Notes: generated from the sequence alone by a model not told the origin. A stretch of 64,000 nt of DNA from Dioscorea cayenensis subsp. rotundata (GCF_009730915.1 NC_052488.1:24031868-24095867); one strand, 5' to 3'. Counted from the first letter of the stretch, positions 22,754 through 35,180 are shown. Translations and numbers: made by a program.

Positions 22754-23737
22754 TGGAACAATTAAAGTCAGCAAAGTAAAGCATTAAGTCAAACAATGCA
22801 TAACATAAAATCAAGAAAACACTTCTTAGATGCCTAGAACTAAAATTTTTGGAGTGTAAATTCTATCTTCATGAGTCATTTAATTCTAAGCATCATCATC
22901 CTCATCATCTAAGCTAGCTTCAACTTCAGCACTAGATTTAGAGTTGTTGCCTCTTCAATTTTCTCTAATTAATAAGTTAATCCCTTAATTCACCCATTAT
23001 TTTTAAAAAATACTACTTAAATCGCCTAATCCTAAATTTATTTAGTAAGTGTCTTTTTAAAAATCACCTAGTTTTTTCTCCTAAATTTATTTAGTGAGCC
23101 TTTTTAAAAATCAGACTAGTTTTTCTCCCTAAATTTATTTCCTTCCTTATGAGTGTGTGTAAAATCACCTAGTTTTTCTCCTCTAAATTTATTTCTTTCC
23201 TTATTAGTAAGTGCGCCCTTTTTAAAATTACCTAGTTTTTCTCCCATAAATTTATTTTCTTCTTTATTAATAAATGTGCCTTTTTGTAAAAGTCACCTAA
23301 TTTTTCTCTCCTAAATTTATTTCCCTCCTTATTAATAAGTGTGCCTTTTTAAAATCCCAATTAACACTAACTGAAAACATTGATATAAAGCTAATGGGAA
23401 AACAGGACAGGCTCCCTTTTTATGCCCGTGTCCGTCGGCGCTGCCCCTGGCTTGCCTCATTGAAGGCGCCTCGCCCTGTGAGGTATTCGCGAGCATGAGG
23501 CCTCACCTGCTCGAATGCCTAAGCGAGTGCTTTTCTCGCTTTAACAACTCTCTATGGCTAACAAATGTCATGGTTGGCATATATATACCTATAAGAATTC
23601 TAGTGCTTCTTAAGCAAATCCAGGTTCTATCTCGAAGGTGTAAAAATACAATTTGAAACAACAACTATGTAGATCGATAAGATGATATGTAAACATTAAA
23701 TCATAGACGTACTTCAATAAGAGTGTCATGTTGCCTT
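20143..23737 (-). CDS. 3' exons of a coiled-coil protein gene
   Basis: Joined minus-strand exons with GT..AG borders: 22251-22291 (EALEVAARKAFIV), 21801-21890 (QDKERYDQQLHDMAAMVERL..), 21622-21702 (KRLFEENSNMATSYQDAMSA..), 20724-20903 (VKDCLKQNEELRHLLDKMRSE..) and 20143-20256 (GQLAKEQSRAETLSAEVMKL.., stop). Phases agree. The peptide is rich in heptads with E/K/Q and L, so a long coiled coil is expected; it looks like a conserved plant myosin- or golgin-like protein, but I cannot name the family. A further candidate exon at 23713-23737 (RQHDTLIE) needs a G at the junction that the present donor does not supply (gaagtacgt). Upstream exons are not visible: gypsy-like DNA begins just beyond. It may be truncated, or interrupted by a very long intron. 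Confidence 0.75.
22682..22748. repeat. (TA)n microsatellite, about 66 bp
   Basis: Uninterrupted TA dinucleotides. It explains the Tyr/Ile repeat frame on the minus strand. Confidence 0.95.
23000..23360. repeat. Minisatellite, about six units of 50-65 bp
   Basis: The unit reads cacctagtttttctcctaaatttattt(ccttccttattagtaa)gtgtgcctttttaaaat, with units starting near 23067, 23117, 23166, 23228 and 23295. Confidence 0.7.
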
Positions 23738-23749
23738 CTGAGTTCAAAG

Positions 23750-26700
23750 CGGATCATTAGAAGAAAGCCACATGGCGATCAATTTACGGTGGCGGTCAAA
23801 AAGAAAGGTTGTGAAAAGATTGGTGATCGAATGAGGAAGAGGTCGCTGGGTGAAGCACTCAAGCGAGAATCGTCTATTAAAGTATGCGTCGCCAATGACG
23901 TTTAGGGAAGTTAGTGGCCACGTGACTGGCGTAATAAAATACAAGAAAGCAATTCAACTGCGCTAGGGGTGTATGGGATGGGAAACGAAGGCAGAGGAGA
24001 GCAAATACTGCTCGGGATTACTTTGGGGATAAAAGGAGCTAGAAAAGCAGAGGGGAGAGGGTATCGTAGAAGAAGAGTGAAGGCCTTTCCTCGGAGACGA
24101 TCGGAGAGGAATTCACGGAGGTTCTCTGACAGTTTGTTTTCCTTATCGTGTTGATTGTTCATGCTTTTTAGAGTTGTTGATGAATGAATTTCGTGAGAAC
24201 TCGATAATCAGCCTATTTGTTGTTTGTTGATCTCGTGAAAACCCTAGATCCGAGTACAATCTATCGAATTGCTTGAATGTATTTCAAAGATTAGGATCTA
24301 TGAATTTCCCGAGTAATATAGAGAAAAACTTAGTGATAAAGCTCCGATTTGGAGCTTAATTCTCTCGCGAATTTCTTTGAATTTACTTGGAGTGTTGAAT
24401 TTGGAACTAGATTTCATTGGTTTTAAGGATCATTACATTTTTGTTGCTTTCGCTCTTGAACTCCAAGCATGGTCGAACATACATCAGCCCCAAAGATTTA
24501 GTCATCAAATTGGAAACAAATCATGACTGCTCTAGATCGTAAAGAGGAAAAAGGATAGGGCCAAGGATGAACGTATGTCTATGATTGAGCAATCTCTTGC
24601 CTCTATTGCTAAGTGTATGGAATCTTTACAATCACATCAGTTTGTGGGCTCTTCTTCGCAACAGTTACAATCTGTAGATCATTCTGGGTCCATGATTGAG
24701 GTGAAATCACAAGCAAATTCTCACTGGAGATCGGCTGAAATGGACTTGTCTCGGTTTGATGGTAGCAATGCTCTTCAGTGGATATTTCAGGCAGAGCAAT
24801 TTTTTGACTATTATGATATTTCATATGCTTATAGATTGAAAGTGGCAGCCATACACTTTGATGGTCCTGTAGTTCCATGGTTTCAAATGTTGCAAAAATC
24901 AGGAGCTGTTTCTACTTGGTATGCTTTGGCAAAAGCAATTGAATCTACATGCATTATTCAAATTGTTGCAGGAGAATATAGTAACTGACTATTATCACAC
25001 ATTCACAAGCTTGGCTAACAGAGTAGAAGGATTATCCAATGAGGCATTATTGGAGTGCTTTATTAGTGGGTTGAAAAAGGAATTACAATGGGAAGTTATT
25101 CCTTGGCAACCTGATTCAATTACAAAGGCAGTTACTCTAGCCAAATTGTTTGAAGATAAGTATGGTTTTGTTGAGAGGCCAGTGAGATCTAAATCTACCT
25201 ACAATCCTGATATTTCTGTGGCTTTTCGAAAACAAACACCATTGGCTTTGCCAGCGCCCCCATTTTATCATAGCAAAATAAACCAGTTACTTGAATTCAA
25301 ACATGAACAGATAACTTAAAGAAAAAAAATTAATAATAATTAATCATAAATTAACTAAAATATATCTGAAATTCATAATTGGAATAATACATATTTAGAT
25401 AAACTATTTAAATTTTTACAAATAAAATAATCCGAATTAAAATAAATATTTAAACCTTTCCGATAATTGTAATCCAAAATAAAATATCATTAACTCAAAA
25501 TTTCAAATAATTTAAAGTAATTCCAATAATAATAATAAATAAATAATTCAAAATATATATTTCAAAATAATCAGTAATTTTCTTTAAAAATTCCAAAAGT
25601 TCATAAAACTTGAATTTTCAAGTATATACATATAATAAGATTTATATGTGGGATACTTACCTGATTATCGCCAAAAAAATACTCTCAAACCTTACACCTT
25701 TGGCATTTCCTATATTTGAGAAGAGATCCTATTAGCTTTCAAATAACAAATCAAGGCTAACAAACAATAATATTAAATAAAAAGATTTTTAGAAGGGTAC
25801 AAATGCAAAAAGTTCAAAGTATTATTCTACACTCCCAAATATTGATTATTGTGAGGGTACAATAGCAATTACCCACTCTAAAAGCCATATCAATAATTCC
25901 AATATGATCAATGAGTACTAAAACCCTCATAACTTCACTCACACTTTTACAAATCACAAATTTCAAAATTCTAGGAATAATAGTAACACTATAACATATC
26001 CGAAATTCACATAATTTAGAGTACTCACTCAATTTATAACTATTCAATTGAATCTCTAACTATTTCTGCAACTTATAATTCAGACATATACTTTTAAAAT
26101 ATGCATATCTCTCAACCCTACAACTCCGATAGAATGAAATTTTTACTAACAATTAGACAACTCACAAAATGAACAGCTTTTTCTTATTTTTCACCCTCAT
26201 CTAATCTCAATCTCTCCTCGATCATCAAAATTGGCCATGATTCTTCAAGTTCTCGCATGTAAATATCATTCGAGACAATTATACTAAAAAGGCTATACCT
26301 CAATCAACTATACTACATTACATCAAATATATCATGCAAAAATCTCATCCTTGAGACGTGATTAAATCCATAAAAGCATCACGGTCAAAGATCCTAAGAA
26401 TATGCTTAGGTGCATACATCAAAAGAGAAACAAAACTCTTTCAAACTACAAATTGGGAACAAACCCTAGAAACTCAAGGGCTAAATCTAAGGATTAAAGG
26501 TGAATCACAAATAAGAACAAATTTTAGGGTTTAAGAAAGAAAGAAATCTAGAGCCAACCGGCATTAATAATCATTAATATATATTATGCACAAAGCTCTA
26601 GGATCCTACCTTGAAAGAAGCAAACAAACTCTCAAAAAGAAGATCCACTAGTCTTTTGCACGGGCGACCACCAATGAAGGAAACGAAATGAGGGCTAGGG

Positions 26701-26760
26701 TCCCACGACAATAGAAGATCATGGGTGGTGGAGATATAGTTAAGTCGTGATATTTGGTAA
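23750..26760 (+). mobile_element. Truncated Ty3/gypsy-like element
   Basis: A leader of about 800 bp (GC-richer to 24160, then intron-like) precedes a gag; protease and pol are absent and AT-rich LTR-like DNA follows. Terminal repeats could not be paired, so the limits are approximate. Confidence 0.5.
24575..25319 (+). pseudogene. Gypsy gag fragment with a frameshift
   Basis: Frame 1 (24575-24988) has MSMIEQSLASIAKCMESL, then the capsid start DLSRFDGSNALQWIFQAEQFF. Frame 2 (24921-25319) resumes with NIVTDYYHTFTSLANRVEGL and CFISGLKKELQWEV, a retrotrans_gag core. The frame changes near 24960-24980. No zinc knuckle or protease follows. Confidence 0.8.
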
Positions 26761-26905
26761 CCGCAAGGATAAGAACAAGGGTTTTAAAATCTTATAAATC
26801 AATGGCTCTGATTGAAAAAGTTTGCATCGACTGGCTAGGATCTAATTTATGGGGTAGGGGCTCACAAGACGTTAAGACATCCTGAACACTCAAGACAGAG
26901 TCCCC
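25320..26905. other. AT-rich DNA, LTR-like, no gene
   Basis: Long runs of aaataat/ttcaaaat words, then a GC-richer end (26640-26720, gcacgggcgaccacc). It resembles non-coding LTR DNA but no partner was found. Confidence 0.3.
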
Positions 26906-26909
26906 AAGA

Positions 26910-27446
26910 TGGGACCTATGCCCTCATCCTCCCGAGACGATGGTACCCTTCGTGATATACGTCCCCCAAGATTCGACAACCAACTCTTCAACAAAGACAC
27001 CCACTCAACTCCACCGAACAGTCTTAGTCAATTAGGGCTAAGGTCACCGATTCAAAGGTAATACCCGGTGATATAGCTCTCCCATCGCACCACCATCATG
27101 AATGGTGGCAACAAGTGCTCACACCGCGAAAGACGATCGCAACTCGGTGCTCACCAGATGACGGAGTCACAAAATGGCATACGGGTATAACCGATAAACA
27201 TTTTCGTATGACTGCTTGCTAACTCGAAGCAAACGTGAGTTTAGAGTGAAGTATTGGGGTGGTGATATACTCTCGACCAACGGAGTGGTCGCAACTGTCA
27301 TGCGGAGTTCGCTCTTATATCAAGGGTCTAATCGCGGATCCTCAGCATCTATGGGCCTCGAAATCGGTCCAGCTGCCTCGCGATCCGCATTGGCAAACCT
27401 AGTGCCGATCATGGGATTGAGATGGTCACCGATCAGTAGCTACTAG
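26910..27446 (+). pseudogene. Decayed copy of the GNA-type lectin
   Basis: It is collinear with 18965-19400 of the lectin gene: ctatgccctcatcctcc, then gacggagtcacaaaatggca and agtgaagtattggggtggtgat. Many indels break the frame. Only a short piece (REFRVKYWGGDILSTNGV) still reads like domain 2. Signal peptide and most of domain 1 are missing. A tandem or local duplicate of the 18.6-kb gene that lost function. Confidence 0.85.
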
Positions 27447-27449
27447 CTA

Positions 27450-27619
27450 GCTAGCTAGCCTCCCTCCTACCGCCATGGCTTTTGTTGTGAGTTGTGATCT
27501 TATGCATGTGTGAAACAGTCTTCTAATTTGGCCATGAGTAATAAAGTTAACTTCTCGTAATTTTAAGTTTGCTTTTACTGTTCAACTTGAGCGCATAAAC
27601 AGGTTTTAAAAATACATAT

Positions 27620-27658
<39 letters not shown>

Positions 27659-28400
27659 GTATGTGGAGTTTTTAGAAGATGCTGACTTGGATGGTGACAC
27701 TCCACGTGAATGAATTCACGGAAATGCACCCCACCGACTCTCATGTCCGCTTTGATTTGTTAAGGAAAAACACATACAAGCATAAGTAGTTAGAGTATAA
27801 TATAACTATTTTTACTGTTTTATATTTGATTTTTATTGAACAGTATAAAAATTTTTGTGTTGATTAATGTTTACTTTAGATAAGTACGGAACCCAAAATA
27901 ATAAATTACAATAATATTTTTTTACTATTCTATACTTGTTTTATAATAAAAAATATACAATAATATTTTATAAAAATCTTATCAAATTTTAAGATATCTA
28001 ACAATATAACAACAAATTAAAAAATCAATATAATTTTAAAAATATTTAATTCAAAACAAACAAACTTTTATTAATATCTTAATCCTAAAAAACAAATAAA
28101 TTGATAGATAAATAAATAAATAAATAAATAAATATATATATATATATATATAAATTTTTAAATAGATGAATAAATAAATAAATCATGTTATAACTTTTGT
28201 AATGAATAGTATAAATTTTAATTTTAAATAGGGACAATTTTATCATTAGTTAGTTCACATCTCAATTTTTGTACTGCTGATTTTTTGGTAGTACAAAAAA
28301 ATTAAAAAGTTGTGATGTACCGATTGGGTAGTTTGATACAGATTTCCGCCATATTTGTAAATCAAACACATAATAATAGTAGTTGTCTTGTCATGTCCCT
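27450..28400. other. AT-rich DNA with microsatellites
   Basis: (TA)n at 27620-27660 and (AAAT)n/(AT)n at 28107-28152. A near-perfect hairpin of cacatctcaatttttgtact with its complement lies at 28256-28318, a likely MITE end. No gene. Confidence 0.45.
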
Positions 28401-28417
28401 TAAAATCGCGATGATCA

Positions 28418-28512
28418 AATGCACTCTTGGACCTCTTTCTCAAACTCAACTACTCAAATGTCAAAAATTTCAATCGGATCGATCGGAGTTTAATCCCGGG
28501 GAGTTACACTAG
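28418..28512. repeat. Dispersed repeat, partner at 14255-14350
   Basis: Same words in the same order as the partner (cttggacctctttctcaaac, caatcggatcgatcggagt, gagttacact). Confidence 0.6.
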
Positions 28513-28519
28513 ATTCTCG

Positions 28520-30140
28520 TAAGTGCATAAGGAGTTAATGGCTAACCCAAGGTGGATGGTGGGGACCGCACAAGATAGGAGAGCATCAAGACCCAATCGG
28601 GTGTGTTAAATTCTGCAAAATATAAAGACTTTATAATGTAGACGCTGGACGCTCGGGTAGTTATTGTTGTGTCAGTGGGGAGGAACGTCATTGTAATCTT
28701 GGTGAGAATAGTGTTCTCACGGGGGAATGGTGAGCATTATTGTAAAAGAACTCTGATATATGTGCAACTAATGAAAGTAGTTTGATAGAGAAATATTATC
28801 TCCCCACTTCTATCCATCACTGCCTCTTACTTCTCTTCTTCTTCTTCTTCTCTTCTTCTTCTCTCTCTCCTTCCTTCCTCTCTTCCCTACCGCCTTATCT
28901 CCTTCTCAATCCGTGATCAACTCTTCCCTCCCTCATCTCCCCACCCAGAAGCGCCTACATCGTGCTACTGACCCTCGATGACCGACGGCGTGACCACCAC
29001 AAGACGTGCGATGGAGCGACGAGCCCACGACTCTAAACACTCGACACGACGACCTTCTCTCTCGCCTCGACGCCGCTTGCAAAAGACAACACACAGAATA
29101 TCTGATGCCTTTGACATGGTCCAGAAGTCTTTGGCAGCCCAGCAATCCATCATGGTTGATCTTATGGTCAAGATCTCCCGAATTGATCGACCTCCACCAC
29201 CACCCCAACTCTTACCTTCACCTCCCACCCCTGCAAATGCATTCTTCCCTCTCCTCCTACTTCAACGCCTAGCCACACTACCCTCTCCGCTCCCACTGCC
29301 TTCCAAAAACTAGAGGTTCCTTTATTTTCTAGTGAGGATGTCTTATCTTGGATTTTCCAGATAGAACATTTTTCGCCTTTCATAGTATCGACTGAGACAC
29401 AAAATCGGACATTGCGGCATTTTATATGACCGACCCGCATTAAGATGGTATCATTGGTTATTTTCCATCGAACACCTTCTTCCCGGATACGACCTTTGCT
29501 CAGCTGAAATGAGCAATGTTTTGCTCATCCTCCTTGTCAACCACGAGGCTCAATTGTTTTAAGCTCGACAAACTTCATCCTACATTACTTATCTCTCCGA
29601 CTTTTGAGTGTCTATCTACTCGAATCACGGGCTTGAGCGACACTAGCTTGCTCAATTGTTTTTGTCGCTTGATGACCGGACATCCGAGAGGGAACTTTAT
29701 CTCCTCAAACCTCCATCTCTATGAGGCTATTGGCATGGCTGCATTTGTGGAAGATAATTGCAACTCCTCCCCGGATTCCCTTCTCTTCTCCTCGACCGTG
29801 ATCAACCCCTGCTCCATCACGGCCGACACTCCCCAAAGCAATAGACACCAAATCGCACAATTCCTACTCCTTCGCCTCCCTATTAAACGCTCCCACTCCT
29901 TCTGGACGGCGGCTCGACGAACGCGGCCTTTGTTTTAACATGATTCTAAGTTCACCCCGGGTCACCCGATGTCAACCCCTCGCAGCTCGCTTTTGAAGGA
30001 GGAAGTCAACGATGATACTCTGCTCCGGATCCTGTTCCTCCCGCAGGCTCCCCGAGCCATTAATCGACCCTACTCCGCATAGAGATCCTATTTAAGCTCC
30101 ATAACCTTCCCTAATTTACTCCGAATACTTCATCCACAAC
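28520..30140 (+). mobile_element. Decayed relative of the 47.4-kb gypsy element
   Basis: An LTR-like lead ends in a CT-rich tract (28820-28880), then a gag start follows that parallels the intact element. No pol is visible before a MITE at 30152 and the assembly gap. Confidence 0.6.
28978..29935 (+). pseudogene. Gypsy gag pseudogene
   Basis: MTDGVTTTRRAMERR and FDMVQKSLAAQQSIMVDLMV match MTEGMTTRSRAMEEN and FDSVQKSLATQQTVMADMML of the ORF at 47817. Later parts (LSWIFQIEHF-like, LLNCF, ALxxEDNC) occur in other frames. Multiple frameshifts; non-functional. Confidence 0.75.
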
Positions 30141-30151
30141 TACAAAGCCTG

Positions 30152-30442
30152 TGGGGCATTCATTTCACTCAGTAGTAAGGAGAAGTCAAGAAGTGAGGGA
30201 GTGCCACTTTTCTGAAGTAGGGGGAAGTGATATCATTTTTAGGACTTCCGTATTTATTTGTCGGGAAAGTGAGAATGGAATCAAGTATTTAGGTGTTGGA
30301 TAAAGTTCTATAAGTTCAAAAGACTTTCCAAGGAAAAATTAGTTTTTTTATAAATCGACTCACTTCTAAAGAAAAAAATATTGAAGTGGGCTTAGTTCAA
30401 AATCCACTTCAAAGACAAAATGAACATCTAGAAATCAATATC
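30152..30442. mobile_element. MITE family copy 2, cut by the gap
   Basis: It begins ggggcattcatttcactcag and shares long stretches with 54666-54930 (agttctataagttcaaaa, tcaaaatccacttca). The right end is lost in the N gap. Confidence 0.7.
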
Positions 30443-31442
30443 NNNNNNNNNNNNNNNNNNNNNNNNNNNNNNNNNNNNNNNNNNNNNNNNNNNNNNNNNN
30501 NNNNNNNNNNNNNNNNNNNNNNNNNNNNNNNNNNNNNNNNNNNNNNNNNNNNNNNNNNNNNNNNNNNNNNNNNNNNNNNNNNNNNNNNNNNNNNNNNNNN
30601 NNNNNNNNNNNNNNNNNNNNNNNNNNNNNNNNNNNNNNNNNNNNNNNNNNNNNNNNNNNNNNNNNNNNNNNNNNNNNNNNNNNNNNNNNNNNNNNNNNNN
30701 NNNNNNNNNNNNNNNNNNNNNNNNNNNNNNNNNNNNNNNNNNNNNNNNNNNNNNNNNNNNNNNNNNNNNNNNNNNNNNNNNNNNNNNNNNNNNNNNNNNN
30801 NNNNNNNNNNNNNNNNNNNNNNNNNNNNNNNNNNNNNNNNNNNNNNNNNNNNNNNNNNNNNNNNNNNNNNNNNNNNNNNNNNNNNNNNNNNNNNNNNNNN
30901 NNNNNNNNNNNNNNNNNNNNNNNNNNNNNNNNNNNNNNNNNNNNNNNNNNNNNNNNNNNNNNNNNNNNNNNNNNNNNNNNNNNNNNNNNNNNNNNNNNNN
31001 NNNNNNNNNNNNNNNNNNNNNNNNNNNNNNNNNNNNNNNNNNNNNNNNNNNNNNNNNNNNNNNNNNNNNNNNNNNNNNNNNNNNNNNNNNNNNNNNNNNN
31101 NNNNNNNNNNNNNNNNNNNNNNNNNNNNNNNNNNNNNNNNNNNNNNNNNNNNNNNNNNNNNNNNNNNNNNNNNNNNNNNNNNNNNNNNNNNNNNNNNNNN
31201 NNNNNNNNNNNNNNNNNNNNNNNNNNNNNNNNNNNNNNNNNNNNNNNNNNNNNNNNNNNNNNNNNNNNNNNNNNNNNNNNNNNNNNNNNNNNNNNNNNNN
31301 NNNNNNNNNNNNNNNNNNNNNNNNNNNNNNNNNNNNNNNNNNNNNNNNNNNNNNNNNNNNNNNNNNNNNNNNNNNNNNNNNNNNNNNNNNNNNNNNNNNN
31401 NNNNNNNNNNNNNNNNNNNNNNNNNNNNNNNNNNNNNNNNNN
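30443..31442. other. Assembly gap, exactly 1,000 N
   Basis: A round-number run of N, most likely a placeholder of unknown true size. Any reading frame across it is meaningless. Confidence 0.99.
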
Positions 31443-32040
31443 ATATTATAATTCTATGATATCAGAATACTATATCAAAATGTTCATCACTGCTTATGGG
31501 CCCATTGTGAAAGAACAATTTTCTCCTCCAAAGTTGAATATAGCTAGCCTGACTTTTGAAAACTCCTTTGTTAGTTAGAATTTAAACTGTCCCACTGATA
31601 TCCACTAGTTAATACACCCTAAAAAGGAAATCATTGTGTGGGGGGGTGTGAAAGCGAGGATGTAAAATGGAAAATAAGTGCAAGCAGAAACCTAATCAGG
31701 GTGTGTAGTTTGATAACTGAATCTAGAAACCTAGCCATCTGAGGCTGTTATTTTGATAATGATCTTAATATTTTTATTGGGATTGAGTAGTTAAAGCCAG
31801 GAGTTTTCTGTAACACTTCTGGTCTGCAAATAAACCTTGTCAGCCCAAAAGCATTCCATCTCAATAATGCAGCACCAGGCACATCTATAATGGTATAAAC
31901 ACACACACCATGCATATTTGAACCTAGAAACTTTGAACGGAGAGAAAATAAAACCAAGAGAACAGGTGATAAGAAGACTTCAGAGGGAGAGATTATTATC
32001 AACTGGTCCCTCACTGAATTAATTGCAGTCACATAAAAAT
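31443..32040. other. Unannotated DNA right of the gap
   Basis: No gene or repeat that I can support. Confidence 0.4.
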
Positions 32041-32049
32041 TTCGAGTTG

Positions 32050-34290
32050 GTTATTTTTTATTTTTATTTTTAAAAAGTGACAAAGTCCACATGCACAAAA
32101 GAAAGTAAGAATAAAAACAACTAAACGGCTGAAACAACAACAGAATGATGTGTGCCTGCCTAGAAGGGACAAACATGGGCAGAACACCTGACTGGCCAGG
32201 AATCTGCTGTGAGTGCCACCACCCCAGTGCCTGATCAGACATCCCACCAGGAGCACTCCACCTGGGTGGATCCTCCCATGCCTGAAACACCAGTTTATTT
32301 GAAGTGAAGTATGCTCACCAAACCTGCCTGCTGAGGGGCTAGAGCCGTGCAGAAAACCAAGGTGATCAGAACATGGCAACTCCTGGAGATAGAAGAAAGT
32401 GGAGAAACGAAGACAAAGAAATGTAATCATTCCTACAAGCCAAACATACAAACAAATCATTTTAATAAAATGAGGCCCTTAAGTGAATTTGTAGAAGACA
32501 AGGCCGAAGTTTGAAGTCCACCAGGGACTCACATCTCACCCACAAGGAGGAGCCTGGAGAGGCGATAAACCGAATAGGTGCAAGAAGAAACTCCAGATAG
32601 GTTGTACAAAACTGGCAATTGATGCAAGATGCATCCACCAATTCATGCCCAACATGGCAAAGAACACACGTGGTGGTAGGAAGCTTGTTGCAACGCCGGA
32701 TTTTGCCAAATTTTCCACATGAGAACTATCCATCCAAGTTGACAATTCAGAAAATATTTACTTCTGGCAGATGCTAGAGGTCCAAAAATCTTAGCAAAAT
32801 CTGGACATCTAACCCCACCATCAATCAGGAATAAGTAAAAGGATTTAACTGAAAATCTCCCGTTCGGCGTTAGGGTCCACCTCTTCAAATCTTCTCCAAA
32901 CAAACCAGCCCAAAGGGAGTAGATCTCCAAAAACGTCTCACCCAAGTCCTCCTGAAACGGGCACGCTAGATCCAAACTGTGTCTCAGCTCCGAAAATGTA
33001 CCCATTGTAGTTTAATCCCAGACGAGAAAAAAACAAGTCAGCCAAATATACAGGAGCACGATCAAACAACCATTTATCCCTTCCGTAATAAAAGATCGCG
33101 GTTTCATCGTGGACGATTTGCTCCAAAGTAAGTCCCTAAAAAGTTTAATACAAACAGCAAAAAGAGACCGGGATCTACAAAGCAGCAAAGCAACTGCTGA
33201 TGGTGGAGATGCAAAGCCCTATGAAACCTGGAAATTGAAGGCGCAATGATAGCCATCCAATTAGTTTTGCACGATGACACCACCACTTCCTGAGAGGGGC
33301 GGAGTTGAAACCCGCAATCTAAATGCCCCAACCACCTGTAGTCTTAGATCGACATATATATACTCTCCAGCCAACCAGTCGACATTTGGGATTATTTGAA
33401 TGTCTCAGTTTGACCACAGGAAGTCGCCCTAATCCGATCAACCTCCTTGACGACCCAAATTGGAAGTTTGTTATGTATAAATGTATAGCAGAGATAACAC
33501 CGAGTTCAGCAGGGTAAGCCTACCCCCCACAGACAATTGTCGAGCTTTCCTGGATTATAATCTGACCTCCTGACCTTAGTACTGGCGCATTATCCCAATC
33601 CTTCTTCCTTGGCCTTCTTCCCGAGATAGGAATACCCAGATAGGTGACCGGAAGACGATCAACAGCGCAGTTCAGGGTCAGGGCCTCAGCATGGTTCAGG
33701 AGGCTATCAGAACCAGAGGAAAAAAGGCACGTTTTCGAGAAATTGGTTTGCAGACCAGACATTCCTTCAAATCAATATAGCAACAGCTTAATGATGCGTA
33801 AATTCTCAAGACCCCCCAGTGATCAGAATGAGCAAGTCATCAGCGTGAGTGCGTCACATGGGCAGCGTGCCTGCACCCGGTGGGACCCCACCAGTAGCAA
33901 CACCACAGAGTGTAATGCATGAGAAAACATCGTCCCGACTACATCCAAGCTACCGGGACAAAAGGCAGGGGAAAGCGTCCCCTGTCCCAAGCCACGGCGG
34001 TACCACAGGCACTTAGCGCTCGGCGAACCATTAACTAGCAAATATTGGTCCCATGGAGGGAGGCGAGGGGATACGCGCATCGAGTCTGCGACGTCTACCA
34101 AAACTAGCCTACCATCGGATCAAAAGAAAGTCCCAGTCCACTGAGTAGAATGCCTTAGAAAAATCCACCTTGAGGATAAGGGCACTGGAAGCCTTTGCTT
34201 ATGAATCGTTTGAAAACTCAACTCCTCCACCATATAGCAATGTTGTCGATAATAAGCATACCACCTTTAACGAAAGGCCGATCGTGGTGA
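32050..34290 (-). mobile_element. Decayed LINE (non-LTR retrotransposon)
   Basis: Read on the minus strand from high to low coordinate: RT pieces near 34120-34260 (VKGGMLIIDN, LILKVDFSKAFYSVDWDFLL), the RT core at 33823-34101 (LVNGSPS, RRGLGQGTLSP), the RT thumb at 33520-33762 (MSGLQTNFSKTCLFSS, LPVTYLGIPISGRRP), and a zinc-binding RT-associated domain at 32643-33005 (WTLTPNGRFSVKSFYLFLID). An A-rich tail in sense orientation lies at about 32050-32075. The order and motifs fit plant L1-type LINEs. Multiple frame changes; the YADD box is damaged, so it is inactive. Confidence 0.85.
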
Positions 34291-34299
34291 GTTATGCCT

Positions 34300-35175
34300 G
34301 GTCATGATCGCCATTTACCTTACATTTCTAGCCTAGAAGCCAAGATTTCGAGATGATCTTAAGGCTGAGTTCATAAGGATCATGCTATGGTCACAATATT
34401 TAATCTCATATAATTACAGAGGCCAGTGAACCAATGGAACAATTATTATGATTTATCTACACAAGACTAAAAACTGGAATAATAATTTATCATTATTTTA
34501 CTAAAATAAATAAGAAACTAGAAATCAAATGATCTTATTATAAACAATTATCACAAAACAAGAAAGGGTGTTTTAGACATCATCAATCCCACCTTTTTAA
34601 ATAAGTGAGATAAAAGCTTGTTATGTCTAAAACTTGTTGGTATGTATTTAAGTAATTATTATTACAAAACTAAAGTCAACACGGAAACTGTTGGCCATTC
34701 TTAGGAATTCACACTCTATTCATATATCTTTATGCCTACATTTGCTTTAAAATTTCATTAGTGTCTGAAAGTGAAAACCACATTAGTCTCACTTGTTAAT
34801 AATATTAAAAAGAGATTATTGCACATGGTGCATGAAAAGTAAAATAAAAGGTGAGATGCATCTGAGGATAGTTCTTGAAACCAGAATGAATACACCAAGC
34901 AAATATATATTAGATTGCATGGGCAACGAGGGAGATGCCAAAGGGCAGCAAATAATCTAAATATTATTATGATCACATGAACAACGACGAGGAGATGCCA
35001 AAGGGTAAGAACAATATAAATATTAGTGCCCTAGCAAATCCATCCTAAAATCCTATGTTCTTAAGAGTCTCATCAAACACATGATAGGAAATAAGCTATG
35101 ACCTTCCTGATCCATTAAACAAAACAAAACAAAACAGCATACAAAAATATAAAACCCAGTCAGCATCTCACCCAC
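34300..35175. other. Upstream flank of SDR copy A
   Basis: AT-rich, no gene. A 60-bp direct duplication around ggagatgccaaaggg (34931 and 34991). Parts (attattgcacatggtgc) match the flank of copy B near 40174, so the A/B duplication reaches this far. Confidence 0.5.
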
Positions 35176-35180
35176 CTCCT

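Larger units (their letters stand above)
22566..23548. mobile_element. Repeat element in the coiled-coil gene intron
   Basis: GC-rich ends (cgctaggcgctcttaaggcgct on the left; gcctaagcgagtgcttttctcgcttt on the right) face each other in loosely inverted form around an AT-rich core, a pattern known from abundant plant non-autonomous elements. A long AT microsatellite and a minisatellite lie inside. No TSD could be set. Confidence 0.45.

Noticed and set aside
22528..22761. Tyr/Ile repeat frame
   Set aside because: A translation of a (TA)n microsatellite.
29516..29938. 140-codon frame as a possible host protein
   Set aside because: Pieces match the gypsy gag order (LLNCF.., EDNCN); it is decayed gag.
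30386..31459. 357-codon frame across the N gap
   Set aside because: It consists almost wholly of unknown residues from the gap.
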